Below are positions 1-9,375 of a stretch of DNA of 64,000 nucleotides, piece by piece (positions within the stretch are counted from its first letter, which is position 1; each line of letters opens with the position of its first letter). Position numbers and translations under genes: made by a program. The stretch covers positions 186,001 through 250,000 of the forward strand of contig OY760517.1 of assembly GCA_963663615.1 (NCBI GenBank), in the 5' to 3' direction. The stretch comes from G963663615 sp963663615 (GTDB lineage: Bacteria; Bacteroidota; Ignavibacteria; Ignavibacteriales; Melioribacteraceae). Under the pieces are notes generated by a model, which ran no database searches, was not told where the DNA came from, and saw nothing but the letters and a program-made list of their open reading frames with translations.

Positions 1-2
1 TT

Positions 3-875
3 ATTAACTCAAAATTGTTTAGGCATACGGGATATGCTGCTTTAAAAACCAAGGATGCTATTGTTGACAGATTCAGGGATATAACTGGAAAGCGTCCCAG
101 TATAGATAAAGCCGACCCCGATATTTACATTAACCTTAATATATCTGGTAACGATGTTGTTATTAGTCTGGATTCCTCGGGCGAGCCGCTTAATAAACGC
201 GGGTACCGAAAAAAAACAGGCTTTGCACCTCTTAATGAAACTCTTGCAGCAGGTTTGTTATTAGCTTCAGGATGGAATATGAAGAAGTCGGTTATTGATC
301 CTATGTGCGGCTCCGGTACTATTATAGCCGAAGCAGCATTACTTGCCTCAAACACGGCTCCGGGTTTAATACGTAATGAGTTTGCTTTTATGAACTGGAA
401 TAACTTTGATGCAGGTCTTTGGGGTACGTTGTTTGAACTTGCCGAAAATAAAAGACGCGCTCCAAATGTTAATTTATTTGGATACGATATTTCGTCTAAT
501 ATGATTAGCATTGCCAGGGATAACCTTAGTAACCAGTTTTTTGAAGATGTTAATATTACTCTTGAAACCAGCGACTTCTTTAAATCCGCCCCCGCTGCCG
601 AAAATGGTTTGATTATTTGCAATCCGCCGTATGGTGAGCGTATTAAGTTAACAGATACAGCAAGCTTTTACCGAGATATTGGTGATAAGCTTAAAGCTGA
701 TTATGATGGGTATGATGTATGGCTGCTTTCAACCGGTAGGAGTGCCCTTAAAAATGTTGGGTTACGTACCTCAAGAAAGCTAACTTTTAATAATGGCTCA
801 ATTGAGGTTAAGTTGCATAAATACGAAATGTACAGAGGCTCAAAAAAGCATAAAGAAGATGGTGCTGAAGAATAA
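3..875 (+). CDS. THUMP-type class I RNA methyltransferase (RlmL/YpsC group), 5' end outside window
   Basis: SAM-dependent methyltransferase of the COG0116 group, whose members methylate a guanine N2 in large-subunit rRNA. The frame is open from the window edge (INSKLFRHTGY), so the true start and most of the N-terminal THUMP RNA-binding domain lie upstream. Counting from position 15, the SAM motif I DPMCGSGT is at about residues 95-102 and the catalytic NPPYGER motif at 203-209, in the order and spacing usual for the family. The C-terminus is lysine/glutamate rich. It converges with the esterase gene downstream. Family assignment is firm; the exact target base cannot be read. Confidence 0.85.
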   Translation: MNSKLFRHTGYAALKTKDAIVDRFRDITGKRPSIDKADPDIYINLNISGNDVVISLDSSGEPLNKRGYRKKTGFAPLNETLAAGLLLASGWNMKKSVIDPMCGSGTIIAEAALLASNTAPGLIRNEFAFMNWNNFDAGLWGTLFELAENKRRAPNVNLFGYDISSNMISIARDNLSNQFFEDVNITLETSDFFKSAPAAENGLIICNPPYGERIKLTDTASFYRDIGDKLKADYDGYDVWLLSTGRSALKNVGLRTSRKLTFNNGSIEVKLHKYEMYRGSKKHKEDGAEE

Positions 876-951
876 TGGAAAAGACCTGTTTTGTTTTTCA
901 AAATAGGTCTGTAACATTAAATAGCCAAGTACAATATTAGGGCTTACTATT

Positions 952-2214
952 TTATTTCATTAGTATCATTTTTTTAGCTTCAACAAAACTACCCGAAGTT
1001 AACCTGTAAAAATATACTCCCGATGCAAAATTAGCTGCATTAAAATTAAATGTATGCGTACCCGCAGAAAGGAATTCATTGGTAATTACCTCAACTCTCT
1101 CGCCAATGCTGCTAAAAACCTCAAGCCTGGTAAAACCCTCTTTGTGCAAATTAAAGCTTATTGTAGTAACGGGGTTAAATGGATTTGGGTAATTTTGGGC
1201 AAGCATAAACTCGTTAACTCCTTCCCTTATTTCATCACTATCAACATCAGTATCAGGGAACATTACGTTATACAAAAACTGTGCAGATTCATTTATAACC
1301 GAATCGGCATACAAGTCGTAATTGCTTTCAAAGTAGCTTACATGTCCAAAACTATTTTCAACAGTAAATAGCTGGTTTGGAATTCCATTTAGTTCGGCAT
1401 GCTGATGTATAGCATAACTACCCTCAATATGAATAGTAAAACCAAGTACGGTAGCCTGCGAACCAGCACCATACTTTACGATAGGATCGTTGTCATCATG
1501 GGCAGAATAGATGGGTACAAAATTGTTATCAACAAATTCATCTCGGAGGAGTGCACCCGAGTAATTAAGTATTCCCTGTACCTGTGAACTATGCATTAAA
1601 GTTGAATCGGATGAGGTTCCTTCAAATCCGCCATTTTTATTGATTAGAGTTAATATATAGTCGGGTACGTCATCACCGGGATCAAGATACCCGGCGTGTA
1701 CCGACATTACTGCTCCGGCAGATGCACCGCAAGCAAATACAGTATTTGTATCAATTTTGTATAAATTACCGAGGTATGCCGAATGTTTCATAAAACGAAT
1801 AGCCGCTCTCATATCCTGAACAGCCATCATTATTGATTCGTAATAAAGTAAGGAATCTCCTACAACTGCCTTGTCGTATAATCTGTATGAAATATTTGAA
1901 ACTACATACCCACGTTTGGCAAAAGTTTCGCACAATTCATCCATATCGGAGGGTTGCCCCTGTACAAATGCACCACCATGAGCAACAACAATTAATGGAC
2001 GAAGTGATGTAGTATCATTTGCCGGCTGCCAAATATCCATAAGTAGCTGAATATTGTTATCACCGATAGATATATTGCTACCATAAACAATATTCTCTAC
2101 AACATCAACACTGTCAAAAACTTCATCCAGGTATCGGTTACCATCCGGAAAAATTTGTGAAATAATGGGCAGATTCATAAAAAGAAATAAAATTATCAAT
2201 TGAAGGTATTTCAT
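952..2214 (-). CDS. Secreted alpha/beta-hydrolase (carboxylesterase-like) with type IX sorting domain
   Basis: Exported esterase or acyl hydrolase of 420 aa. A signal peptide (about residues 1-20) is followed by an alpha/beta-hydrolase domain with the oxyanion-hole motif HGGAF (79-83) and the nucleophile elbow GASAG (163-167, Ser165). A likely acid is near DNDP (about 240) and a likely catalytic His in GHVSYF. The last ~80 residues are a T9SS type A sorting domain starting QNYPNPFNPVTTISF and ending in Lys, so the protein is probably secreted through the type IX system. HGG plus GxSxG resembles the hormone-sensitive-lipase/BD-FAE group. The substrate is unknown. It is a single gene, convergent with the methyltransferase. 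Confidence 0.85.
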   Translation of the reverse strand: MKYLQLIILFLFMNLPIISQIFPDGNRYLDEVFDSVDVVENIVYGSNISIGDNNIQLLMDIWQPANDTTSLRPLIVVAHGGAFVQGQPSDMDELCETFAKRGYVVSNISYRLYDKAVVGDSLLYYESIMMAVQDMRAAIRFMKHSAYLGNLYKIDTNTVFACGASAGAVMSVHAGYLDPGDDVPDYILTLINKNGGFEGTSSDSTLMHSSQVQGILNYSGALLRDEFVDNNFVPIYSAHDDNDPIVKYGAGSQATVLGFTIHIEGSYAIHQHAELNGIPNQLFTVENSFGHVSYFESNYDLYADSVINESAQFLYNVMFPDTDVDSDEIREGVNEFMLAQNYPNPFNPVTTISFNLHKEGFTRLEVFSSIGERVEVITNEFLSAGTHTFNFNAANFASGVYFYRLTSGSFVEAKKMILMK

Positions 2215-2329
2215 TATAACTCCATATAAACTTTATAGGATAACATATCAAGTTATAAAAAAGTTGAGCTACTTCAAGGGAAAAAATTTTATACGGAATT
2301 TTTAGGGTTTGGTGGGAGATAAAAAACAA

Positions 2330-2351
2330 CCTCCGTTGCAAGCAACGGAGG
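2330..2351 (-). terminator. Rho-independent terminator after the ABC-2 operon
   Basis: A perfect 10-bp inverted repeat (CCTCCGTTGC / GCAACGGAGG) with an AA centre lies 20 bp after the permease stop codon. On the minus strand it is followed by TTGTTTTTT, the classic hairpin plus U-tract. Confidence 0.85.
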
Positions 2352-2371
2352 TATTGTACGGGAAAGTGTGC

Positions 2372-3640
2372 TTAATTCTTTTCCTTAAGCCACTTGATTA
2401 AATCTTTGAGTTTGGGTTTTTTGCCCGTCATTAAAATACCCACTCTGTAAATTTTACCCGCTGCCGGGAAAATTAATACAAGAGTTAAAATGTTTATTAC
2501 AATAGTAGCAATCATTTGCCATAAAGGAACAGGAACTACGGTCATTCTGGCTGGCATCACAATAATGGACGAGAAGGGTGCCATTGATGTAATAAATACT
2601 AGAGAATTATTCGGATTTTTGAACATAGAAATTGTAATGAAAAATGGAATCATAATCAAGAGCATTAGTGGCCACATACCGCTTTGTGCATCCTGATCAT
2701 TATCGAAAATTGCACCAACCATCGCAAAAAGTCCTAAAAAGGTTACCAATCCGATAAAAAAGTTTAGCAAAAAGTATAGAAGAAGGTAAGGATTTAATTC
2801 CATTACAATTTCCTTGGGCAGAGTAAATATTGCTGTTGAAAGCACTATCAATACAGGCATAAGCCAGATAGCCATCTGCACCACGCCGGTAATAGCATTG
2901 CCAAGTATTTTACCTGTCATCAACTCTTTAGCATTAACCGAGGAAAGAAGAACCTCAACAATACGGTTTTGTTTTTCTTCAACTACCGAACGTAAAACTG
3001 ATGTTCCAAACATTATTAAACTAAAATAAAGCAGGAATGAGAAAAGATACCCAAGTATTCGGTTACCAATATTTTCTTCTTTTACTTCTTTAGTTTCCGA
3101 TACCTGGTAGCTATCAAAATCGACACCCCACTTTGCGTAATTAATATCATCAGCAGAGAGGTTTTTATCTTTGAAATATCTTGCAATAAGTACATCGTTA
3201 ATTACCCATTTAACATTATTCACCATACTCATGTTAGCAGGGTTTTTAGAGTAGAATTTAACATTTTTATCTTGTATTGCAGTATCGGCAAAATGAATAA
3301 TACCGGTTAGGGAGTCACTTAGCAAATATTTCTTTTTCGCGTTAAGGTAATCATCAAACCCTTCTCCGGTGATGTTCACATATTCAAAAGCGTAGCTATT
3401 GTTTTTAACAAAATCCTTGTCATCAAATTTAACCTTTAATGAGTCAAGGAAACCCTGATCCTCGGAAACTATTTGTAATTTAAGGGAGCTATCGCCATCT
3501 ATAGTCATTATATATGTTTGGAAACCAAGAATACCAAACATAAAAACAGGTATAAGCAGAGTTGAAATTACGAAAGCTTTTGAAAAAAGCTTATCCATTA
3601 ACTCGCGTTTAATAACAGTTAATACTTTTTTATTAAACAT
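2372..3640 (-). CDS. ABC-2 type transporter permease (NatB-like)
   Basis: Membrane subunit (422 aa) of an ABC-2 exporter. One transmembrane helix near residues 20-40 is followed by a large extracytoplasmic domain (about 40-210) and then five or more hydrophobic segments to the C-terminus. That is the layout of NatB/YhaP-type permeases. The start overlaps the stop of the upstream ATPase gene by 8 bp (3633-3640), so the two are translationally coupled and form one transporter. Homologues export sodium or antibiotics; the substrate here cannot be inferred. The hairpin at 2330-2351 ends the operon. Confidence 0.85.
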   Translation of the reverse strand: MFNKKVLTVIKRELMDKLFSKAFVISTLLIPVFMFGILGFQTYIMTIDGDSSLKLQIVSEDQGFLDSLKVKFDDKDFVKNNSYAFEYVNITGEGFDDYLNAKKKYLLSDSLTGIIHFADTAIQDKNVKFYSKNPANMSMVNNVKWVINDVLIARYFKDKNLSADDINYAKWGVDFDSYQVSETKEVKEENIGNRILGYLFSFLLYFSLIMFGTSVLRSVVEEKQNRIVEVLLSSVNAKELMTGKILGNAITGVVQMAIWLMPVLIVLSTAIFTLPKEIVMELNPYLLLYFLLNFFIGLVTFLGLFAMVGAIFDNDQDAQSGMWPLMLLIMIPFFITISMFKNPNNSLVFITSMAPFSSIIVMPARMTVVPVPLWQMIATIVINILTLVLIFPAAGKIYRVGILMTGKKPKLKDLIKWLKEKN

Positions 3641-4565
3641 TCTTTACCTCCGCATTTTTAGCTGCTTCATCCGAGCCGGCTAACTGAATAAAAATTTCGT
3701 GGAGTGTAATTTCGTTGGCATCAAATTTATTAACCACTATATTATTATCAACAAGCAGCTTGAGCAATTGCTGAGTCTGGCTAGCTTCTTTAACTCTGAT
3801 ACCGGTTGAGTTGCCAAAATTTTCAATTTTTTCGATAATAGGATTGCCATGAAGAACAGATAAATCGCCCTCATAATTAAGGCTCACATTTCTTTGTGCG
3901 TATCTTTTCTTTATTTCGGCAAGAGAACCATTTACGATAATACTTCCTTTATCGATCATCGCTATACTATCACACATTTTTTCAGCAAAATCCATTAGGT
4001 GAGTTGAGAAAATTATCACCTTGCCTTTTTGCTTTAACTCAAGAATAATTTCCTTGAGCAAGTTAGTATTTATTGGATCAAGCCCAGAGAATGGCTCATC
4101 AAGAATAAGGAAATCAGGCTCATGTATTACCGTTGAAATAAACTGTATTTTCTGCTGATTCCCTTTTGAAAGATCCTCTATTTTCGATTTTGCCCTGTCT
4201 GTCAAATCAAATCTTTCAAGGTATTCCAAAGCCTTGTTTTTAATTTTTTTACCTGTTCTGCCCTTTAGTTCAGCCATGTAAAGGATTGTATCGAGAACTT
4301 TCATTTTTTTATAAAGTCCCCGTTCTTCTGGGAGGTAGCCTACTTTGTTTCTAAAATCATGGTCAACTTTAACCCCACGTAGTAAAACTTCGCCTTTATC
4401 AGGAGTATAGATATTCATCAGCATCCTGATAGTGGTTGTTTTACCAGCACCATTTCTGCCAATTAAGCCAAAAATTGCACCTTCGGGTACTTCAAAAGAA
4501 GCATTGTTAACAGCAACGACTTTATCAAAAGTTTTCGTTAGATTTTTTACTTCAAGTGCGTTCAT
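3633..4565 (-). CDS. ABC transporter ATP-binding protein (NatA-like)
   Basis: ATPase subunit (310 aa) pairing with the permease that overlaps its 3' end by 8 bp. Walker A GRNGAGKTT is at residues 36-44, the signature appears as LSKGNQQK, and Walker B as FLILDEPFSG with the following H-loop STHLM. The last ~80 residues match the DUF4162-type tail common in NatA/CcmA-like ATPases of ABC-2 exporters. The protein should drive export across the inner membrane. The domain assignment is secure, the cargo unknown. Confidence 0.9.
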   Translation of the reverse strand: MNALEVKNLTKTFDKVVAVNNASFEVPEGAIFGLIGRNGAGKTTTIRMLMNIYTPDKGEVLLRGVKVDHDFRNKVGYLPEERGLYKKMKVLDTILYMAELKGRTGKKIKNKALEYLERFDLTDRAKSKIEDLSKGNQQKIQFISTVIHEPDFLILDEPFSGLDPINTNLLKEIILELKQKGKVIIFSTHLMDFAEKMCDSIAMIDKGSIIVNGSLAEIKKRYAQRNVSLNYEGDLSVLHGNPIIEKIENFGNSTGIRVKEASQTQQLLKLLVDNNIVVNKFDANEITLHEIFIQLAGSDEAAKNAEVKNV

Positions 4566-4663
4566 GTCGCTTCCCGATTAATTTATTATTTATTGTTGGA
4601 TATTATAAACTTTTCAAATGAGGAGGGCAGGGCACCCTCCCTAATAATTATTTTATAAACAAA

Positions 4664-6697
4664 TTACCAAATTTTAACTCTTTGCTCTGGCTTTAATGCC
4701 ATTTTGTCTGTTTCTTTTATATTAAAAGCTTCGTAAAAATCAGGAATATTTGGTAAAGGACCTAATACACGGTAGTATGCTGGAGAGTGTACGTCGGTTT
4801 TTAATCTTACTTTAAGGGCTTCGTCTCTAATTTTACTTTTCCATATCTGTGCATAGGAAATATAAAATCTCTGGGTAGGAGTATAACCGTTTACAGGTTT
4901 GTTTTCCTTAAATTCAGCAGTTTTTTTGTATGCATTGTATGAAATTGCAAGACCGCCAAGATCGGCAATATTTTCACCCTGGGTAAGTTCGCCGTTAACA
5001 AACTGACCTTCGAGTGCTTCGAAAGAGTTGAATTGGTCAATTAGACCTTTAGCCTTTGCAAGAAAGTTTTCGCTATCCTGGTCTGTCCACCAGTTTGAAA
5101 GTTTACCATCGGCATCGTACATTCTACCCTGATCATCAAAACCGTGTGTAATTTCATGACCAATAACTACACCCATTGCACCATAGTTAGCTGCATCATC
5201 AGCAAGCGGATCAAAATATGGAGGTTGCAAAATACCAGCTGGGAACACAATTTCGTTATTTACCGGATGATAGTAGGCATTAACTGTCTGAGGAGTCATA
5301 CCCCATTCTTCCTTATCAACAGGTTTTCCAATTTTTTCCAATTCAAATTTCGAATCAAAATAATTTGATGCAATAGCATTTTTTACGTATGATTCTTTAG
5401 TAACTTCAAGACCGGAGTAATCACGCCATTTATCAGGGTAGCCAATTTTAACTCTGAATTTGGCGAGTTTTGCAAGAGCCTTTTCTTTTGTTTCCTTGCC
5501 CATCCAGTCAAGATCGCTAATTCTTTCTTTAAGTGAAGCAAGCAGACTGTTAACAATAGTAAGAGCTTTTTCTTTAGCTTCAGGAGTAAAATGCTTTTCA
5601 ACAAAAAGCTGACCAACAGCTTCGCCAAGGGCACCATTAGTAGTACCAAGAACACGTTTCCATCTTGGTTTTATTTCTTTAACACCGTGCAAAGTTTTAG
5701 TATAGAAATCAAAATCCTGCATTACAAAATCTTTTGGAAGGTAATGAGCATTAGAGTTTATTACTTTCCATGTAAGATAGTTTTTCCATGTATCAAGGTC
5801 TTCGGATTTAACCAGTTTACCAACAGCTTCAACATAGCTTGGCTGACCAACAATAACAAATTCCGGAACTTCAATTTCCAAACCTTTAATAAAAGTTTTA
5901 AGATCAAAGCTGCCCATCATTTTGTCAAGTTTATCCGTATCAAACTTGTTGTATCTTTTAATTGGGTCTCTAAGCTCAACGCGAGTCCACTGTGCTTTGG
6001 CAAGTTTGGTCTCAAATTTTAGCAATTCTTCGGCTTTTTTTGCAGCATCCTTGCAACCCATTAGCGTGTACATTTTTGTAACATGTTCAACAAATTTTGC
6101 TCTTTTATCTTTCATATCATCATTATCTTCAAGATAATAATCTCTGTCCGGTAAACTTGTTCCCCCCTGGTAAATGTGAGCAGCATTCATTGAAGAGTTT
6201 TTAGCATCTGCGGTAACATAAAAATAAAATAAAGGAGTGCTAGTATGAAGCTGAATGTGTGCCAGTTCAGCAAAAAGATCATCCTTATCTTTCATGTTGT
6301 TAATTCTGTCAAGTTCAGGCTGAAGGTATTTAATACCATCTGCTTCAATTTTGGCAGTATCCATGCCGGTTTTATAAAAAGTACCAACTTTGTAGAGAGT
6401 ACTTTTTTTATCTGTGCCAGCCTTTTTAGCGGCATCAAGAATAATTTCCTTAACTAAAATTTCGTTTTTATCCATAAGTTCGGCAAAAGTACCATAGCGG
6501 CTTTTTTCACCAGGTATTTTTACAGTGTCGAGCCATTTACCCACTGCAAACTGATAAAAATCTTCACCCGGATTTTTTGTGGTATCGATCATTCCAAGGT
6601 CAATACCATGGTTTTTATCGTCCTTTGGCTTGCAAGCGTTTACAACTATTGCAACCGCAAGTACAAGTGAAATGAAGTACATAGTTTTTTTGATCAT
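4664..6697 (-). CDS. M13-family zinc metallopeptidase lipoprotein (PepO/neprilysin-like)
   Basis: Periplasm- or surface-facing endopeptidase of 677 aa, close to the usual ~670 aa for bacterial M13 enzymes. A lipoprotein signal peptide ends in the lipobox VVNAC. The zinc site HEITH lies at about residues 514-518 (GHEITHGFDDQG), the third ligand in ENIADLGG, and the substrate-binding NAYYHP motif precedes them, all in family order. The C-terminus ends VKIW, as is typical of M13 enzymes (final Trp motif). It probably digests peptides outside the inner membrane. It is a single gene 98 bp downstream of the ABC ATPase start and transcribed in the same direction. Confidence 0.92.
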   Translation of the reverse strand: MIKKTMYFISLVLAVAIVVNACKPKDDKNHGIDLGMIDTTKNPGEDFYQFAVGKWLDTVKIPGEKSRYGTFAELMDKNEILVKEIILDAAKKAGTDKKSTLYKVGTFYKTGMDTAKIEADGIKYLQPELDRINNMKDKDDLFAELAHIQLHTSTPLFYFYVTADAKNSSMNAAHIYQGGTSLPDRDYYLEDNDDMKDKRAKFVEHVTKMYTLMGCKDAAKKAEELLKFETKLAKAQWTRVELRDPIKRYNKFDTDKLDKMMGSFDLKTFIKGLEIEVPEFVIVGQPSYVEAVGKLVKSEDLDTWKNYLTWKVINSNAHYLPKDFVMQDFDFYTKTLHGVKEIKPRWKRVLGTTNGALGEAVGQLFVEKHFTPEAKEKALTIVNSLLASLKERISDLDWMGKETKEKALAKLAKFRVKIGYPDKWRDYSGLEVTKESYVKNAIASNYFDSKFELEKIGKPVDKEEWGMTPQTVNAYYHPVNNEIVFPAGILQPPYFDPLADDAANYGAMGVVIGHEITHGFDDQGRMYDADGKLSNWWTDQDSENFLAKAKGLIDQFNSFEALEGQFVNGELTQGENIADLGGLAISYNAYKKTAEFKENKPVNGYTPTQRFYISYAQIWKSKIRDEALKVRLKTDVHSPAYYRVLGPLPNIPDFYEAFNIKETDKMALKPEQRVKIW

Positions 6698-6879
6698 AAC
6701 ATTCCTCTGGTTAAATATAAGTTGACCAGTTTTAGACGCACTACTCGGAAAAATGTTCCCAACCTGCGAGCCAACTTATTCCAAGGTTTTAACAATATTT
6801 TAATAATTAGATAATATATAACTTATACATACTATCTATTTTTACTTTATAAAAATTGAGAATTCTAACAGGAAAATTA

Positions 6880-8955
6880 ATGAAGCAAAAATTTACCATT
6901 TTCATCCTGCTCTTTATTGTTACACTTCTTTCGCCGGTTTATTCACAAACCGAAATTAATTTATCAATTATTTCGGTAAAACATCTTGATAATATACCGG
7001 AAGCGACTGCTGAAATAGGTGCATTTGATGCCTCCTTAAACAAATTTGTTGTTACGGATGCATCAACCAACGCTCTTCATATTTACGATTTAAGCGATCC
7101 ATCCAATCCTACTTTTGTTGATACTATTGATCTTTCAAATTTGGGTGGTGGTCCTAATAGTGTGGCTGTTTATATGGGACATGTATACGTAGCTATTGAA
7201 AATGCTAACAAACAACAGCCCGGTTTAATTGCCGATTATTTAATTGAAACAAAATCACTGGAAAATATTTTTCATGTGGGTACATTACCCGATATGATTC
7301 ATTATTCGCATAAGCATACTGCCTTGTTTGTAGCAAACGAGGGCGAGCCAAATGATGATTATACAGTTGATCCGGAAGGCTCTGTAAGTATTATTTCCGG
7401 TAGCGTACAGAATGTATCCTTCGGTAGTTTTAATAGTGTCAATCTTGACGAATCAATAAGGATATTTGGTCCAGATGCTTCCGTTGCACAGGACCTTGAA
7501 CCGGAATATATTGCCGAGTCTCCACTAACCAATAAAATTTATGTATCCTGCCAGGAAAATAATGCCATTGTTGAATATGATTTGATTACCCAGGAATTGA
7601 AAATATTCGGACTTGGTTATAAAGATCACTCGCTTGCGGGGAATGCAATGGATGCCTCAAACGAAGATGGTCAAATTAACCTTGATAACTATCCTGTTAA
7701 AGGGATGTACCTTCCGGATGCAATTGCCGCTTATGCTTATAACGGAAATACTTATCTCGTAACTGCTAACGAAGGCGATTCACGAGATTATGATGGCTAT
7801 AGTGAAGAGACTCGTGTTAAAAACATTACTCTCGATCCGGTTACGTTCCCGAATGCTGCTATGCTACAGGAAGATGAAAATATGGGTCGTCTGAAAATTA
7901 CTACATCAATGGGTGACACGGATGGTGATAATGATTATGATGAGTTGTATTCTTTTGGTGCCCGCTCGTTCTCAATATTCGATACAACTGGTACACTTGT
8001 TTTTGATAGTGGCGATGATTTTGAAACGTACATTGCTGCCAACCATCAATCAATATTTAATTGTAACGAGAGTGATGCCAGTGAGTTCGATCAGCGAAGT
8101 GATGACAAAGGTCCGGAACCGGAGGGTTTGGTACTAGGCGAAGTAAATGGTAATACCTACGTATTTTTAGGACTTGAACGAGTTGGAGGAATTATGGTTT
8201 ATAATATCACTAATCCAATGGCTCCCTCTTTTGTACAGTATATAAATCCTGATTCGCTGGGCACGGCTACAATTGCAGGTCCTGAAGGACTTGAATTTGT
8301 TAGTGCCGATGAATCACCAAATGGTAAACCACTCCTAATTGTTAGTCATGAAGTAAGCGGCTCTATTGTGGTATTTGAAATAGCAGGTGAAATTGTTCCG
8401 GTTGAACTAACATCGTTTTCAGCAAATGTTTCGGGCAGTAATGTTAATCTTAAATGGTCAACAGCTACCGAAACAAACAATAAGGGCTTTTATATAGAGA
8501 GGTCTGCTGATGCCAAAAATTTTGTTGCTGTTGGTTTTGTGGATGGCAATGGTACTACAACGAGAATAAATAGTTACAGTTTTGCAGATAAAAATATTGC
8601 TGTTGGCAAATATAATTACCGACTAAAACAAGTTGATTTTGACGGTACTTATGAATACAGTGATATCGTTGAAGTTAAGATAGGTACACCACTTAATTTC
8701 AGATTGCAGCAGAACTATCCTAATCCGTTTAACCCTTCTACAAAAATAGGTTACTCCCTACCTGAAACCTCATTTGTTACTATAAAAATATACGATATAC
8801 TCGGTAACGAAATTGCATCTCTTGTTGAAAGGGAAGTTGAAGCAGGTAATCATTCGGTTAATTTTAGTGCGGGAAACCTGGCAAGTGGTTTATATATTTA
8901 CAAACTAACTGCCGGAGATTTTACCTCATCAAGGAAAATGACGCTAATTAAATAA
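6880..8955 (+). CDS. Secreted choice-of-anchor I domain protein with type IX sorting domain
   Basis: The ATG at 6880 (691 aa) is preferred over a TTG at 6856 because AGGAAAA sits just upstream and the protein then starts directly with a signal peptide ending VYSQ. Residues up to ~515 form a beta-propeller-like choice-of-anchor I region (motifs NEGEPNDDY, TANEGDSRDYDGY, GPEPEGL) seen in secreted phosphatase- or esterase-like proteins. Next comes an Ig/fibronectin-like segment (VELTSFSANVSGSNVNLKW), then a T9SS sorting domain (QNYPNPFNPSTKIGYSLPE) ending in Lys. Secretion is well supported; catalytic activity is uncertain. Confidence 0.85.
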   Translation: MKQKFTIFILLFIVTLLSPVYSQTEINLSIISVKHLDNIPEATAEIGAFDASLNKFVVTDASTNALHIYDLSDPSNPTFVDTIDLSNLGGGPNSVAVYMGHVYVAIENANKQQPGLIADYLIETKSLENIFHVGTLPDMIHYSHKHTALFVANEGEPNDDYTVDPEGSVSIISGSVQNVSFGSFNSVNLDESIRIFGPDASVAQDLEPEYIAESPLTNKIYVSCQENNAIVEYDLITQELKIFGLGYKDHSLAGNAMDASNEDGQINLDNYPVKGMYLPDAIAAYAYNGNTYLVTANEGDSRDYDGYSEETRVKNITLDPVTFPNAAMLQEDENMGRLKITTSMGDTDGDNDYDELYSFGARSFSIFDTTGTLVFDSGDDFETYIAANHQSIFNCNESDASEFDQRSDDKGPEPEGLVLGEVNGNTYVFLGLERVGGIMVYNITNPMAPSFVQYINPDSLGTATIAGPEGLEFVSADESPNGKPLLIVSHEVSGSIVVFEIAGEIVPVELTSFSANVSGSNVNLKWSTATETNNKGFYIERSADAKNFVAVGFVDGNGTTTRINSYSFADKNIAVGKYNYRLKQVDFDGTYEYSDIVEVKIGTPLNFRLQQNYPNPFNPSTKIGYSLPETSFVTIKIYDILGNEIASLVEREVEAGNHSVNFSAGNLASGLYIYKLTAGDFTSSRKMTLIK

Positions 8956-8965
8956 AATTTACTAA

Positions 8966-8995
8966 ACCCTGTGGAGGTTAAATACTTCGCAGGGT
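8966..8995 (+). terminator. Hairpin after the choice-of-anchor I gene, AACC-type palindrome
   Basis: An 11-bp stem (ACCCTGTGGAG / CTTCGCAGGGT, two G-T pairs) begins 10 bp after the stop codon. No strong T-run follows. Its arms resemble the AACCTSCGAAGTT palindromes at 15260, 27821 and 28610, so it may be a degenerate member of that family acting as a terminator. Confidence 0.5.
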
Positions 8996-9001
8996 ATATC
9001 A

Positions 9002-9295
9002 TCAAACTTTAATTGAAAGATTTAATTTGCTATCCAGTCCCTTTGTTATAATTTTTTAAAGGGTTGACAACCTAACCTCTTTAACATCGTTTTCAATTTT
9101 TGATATATATGATTTTGTTGTTCCAACCTTATTTGCCAGTTCAGTCTGGGTTAACCCTCTTTTAATTCTGGCTTCATGAAGTAATGCTCCAATTTTGAAG
9201 TATTCATAACCTTTTTCAAGGTTATCTCGCTTACTGGTTCCTATTTATCCAAAATGTTTATCGATAAATTTATTAAGTGTTGTAGAATTATTCAT
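9002..9295 (-). pseudogene. Broken XRE-family antitoxin gene (HigA-like), two in-frame stops
   Basis: Reading the minus strand from ATG 9295 gives MNNSTTLNKFIDKHFG, a TAA (9247-9245), then IGTSKRDNLEKGYEYFKIGA and a clean helix-turn-helix (GLTQTELANKVGTTKSYISK, ending near KIENDVKEVRLSTL). A second TAA follows (9058-9056), then KIITKGLDSKLNLSIKV and the natural TGA (9004-9002). Length (97 codons) and layout match HigA-type antitoxins, in which the STL-K junction normally carries a Gln, so CAA to TAA explains the second stop. No toxin gene fits in the 80 bp upstream. The protein should be non-functional, although the HTH half could still be made if translation restarts. Confidence 0.8.
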
Positions 9296-9375
9296 TTTTA
9301 TCTTTGTATTCTTCCATAATTCAACAACTTAATATGTTAAATGGACTTATTTGACTAACTTTGTCTTGTCAATCA

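Noticed and set aside
125..622. 165-codon minus-strand frame inside the methyltransferase gene
   Set aside because: Antisense shadow of a gene with clear family motifs; no RBS and low-complexity composition.
5591..6022. 143-codon plus-strand frame opposite the M13 peptidase
   Set aside because: Lies wholly inside the peptidase gene and shows Phe/Asn/Lys-rich shadow composition.
9002..9295. Stop-codon recoding to explain the in-frame TAA codons
   Set aside because: TAA ends many intact genes here, no recoding signal is seen, and point-mutation decay explains the data more simply.
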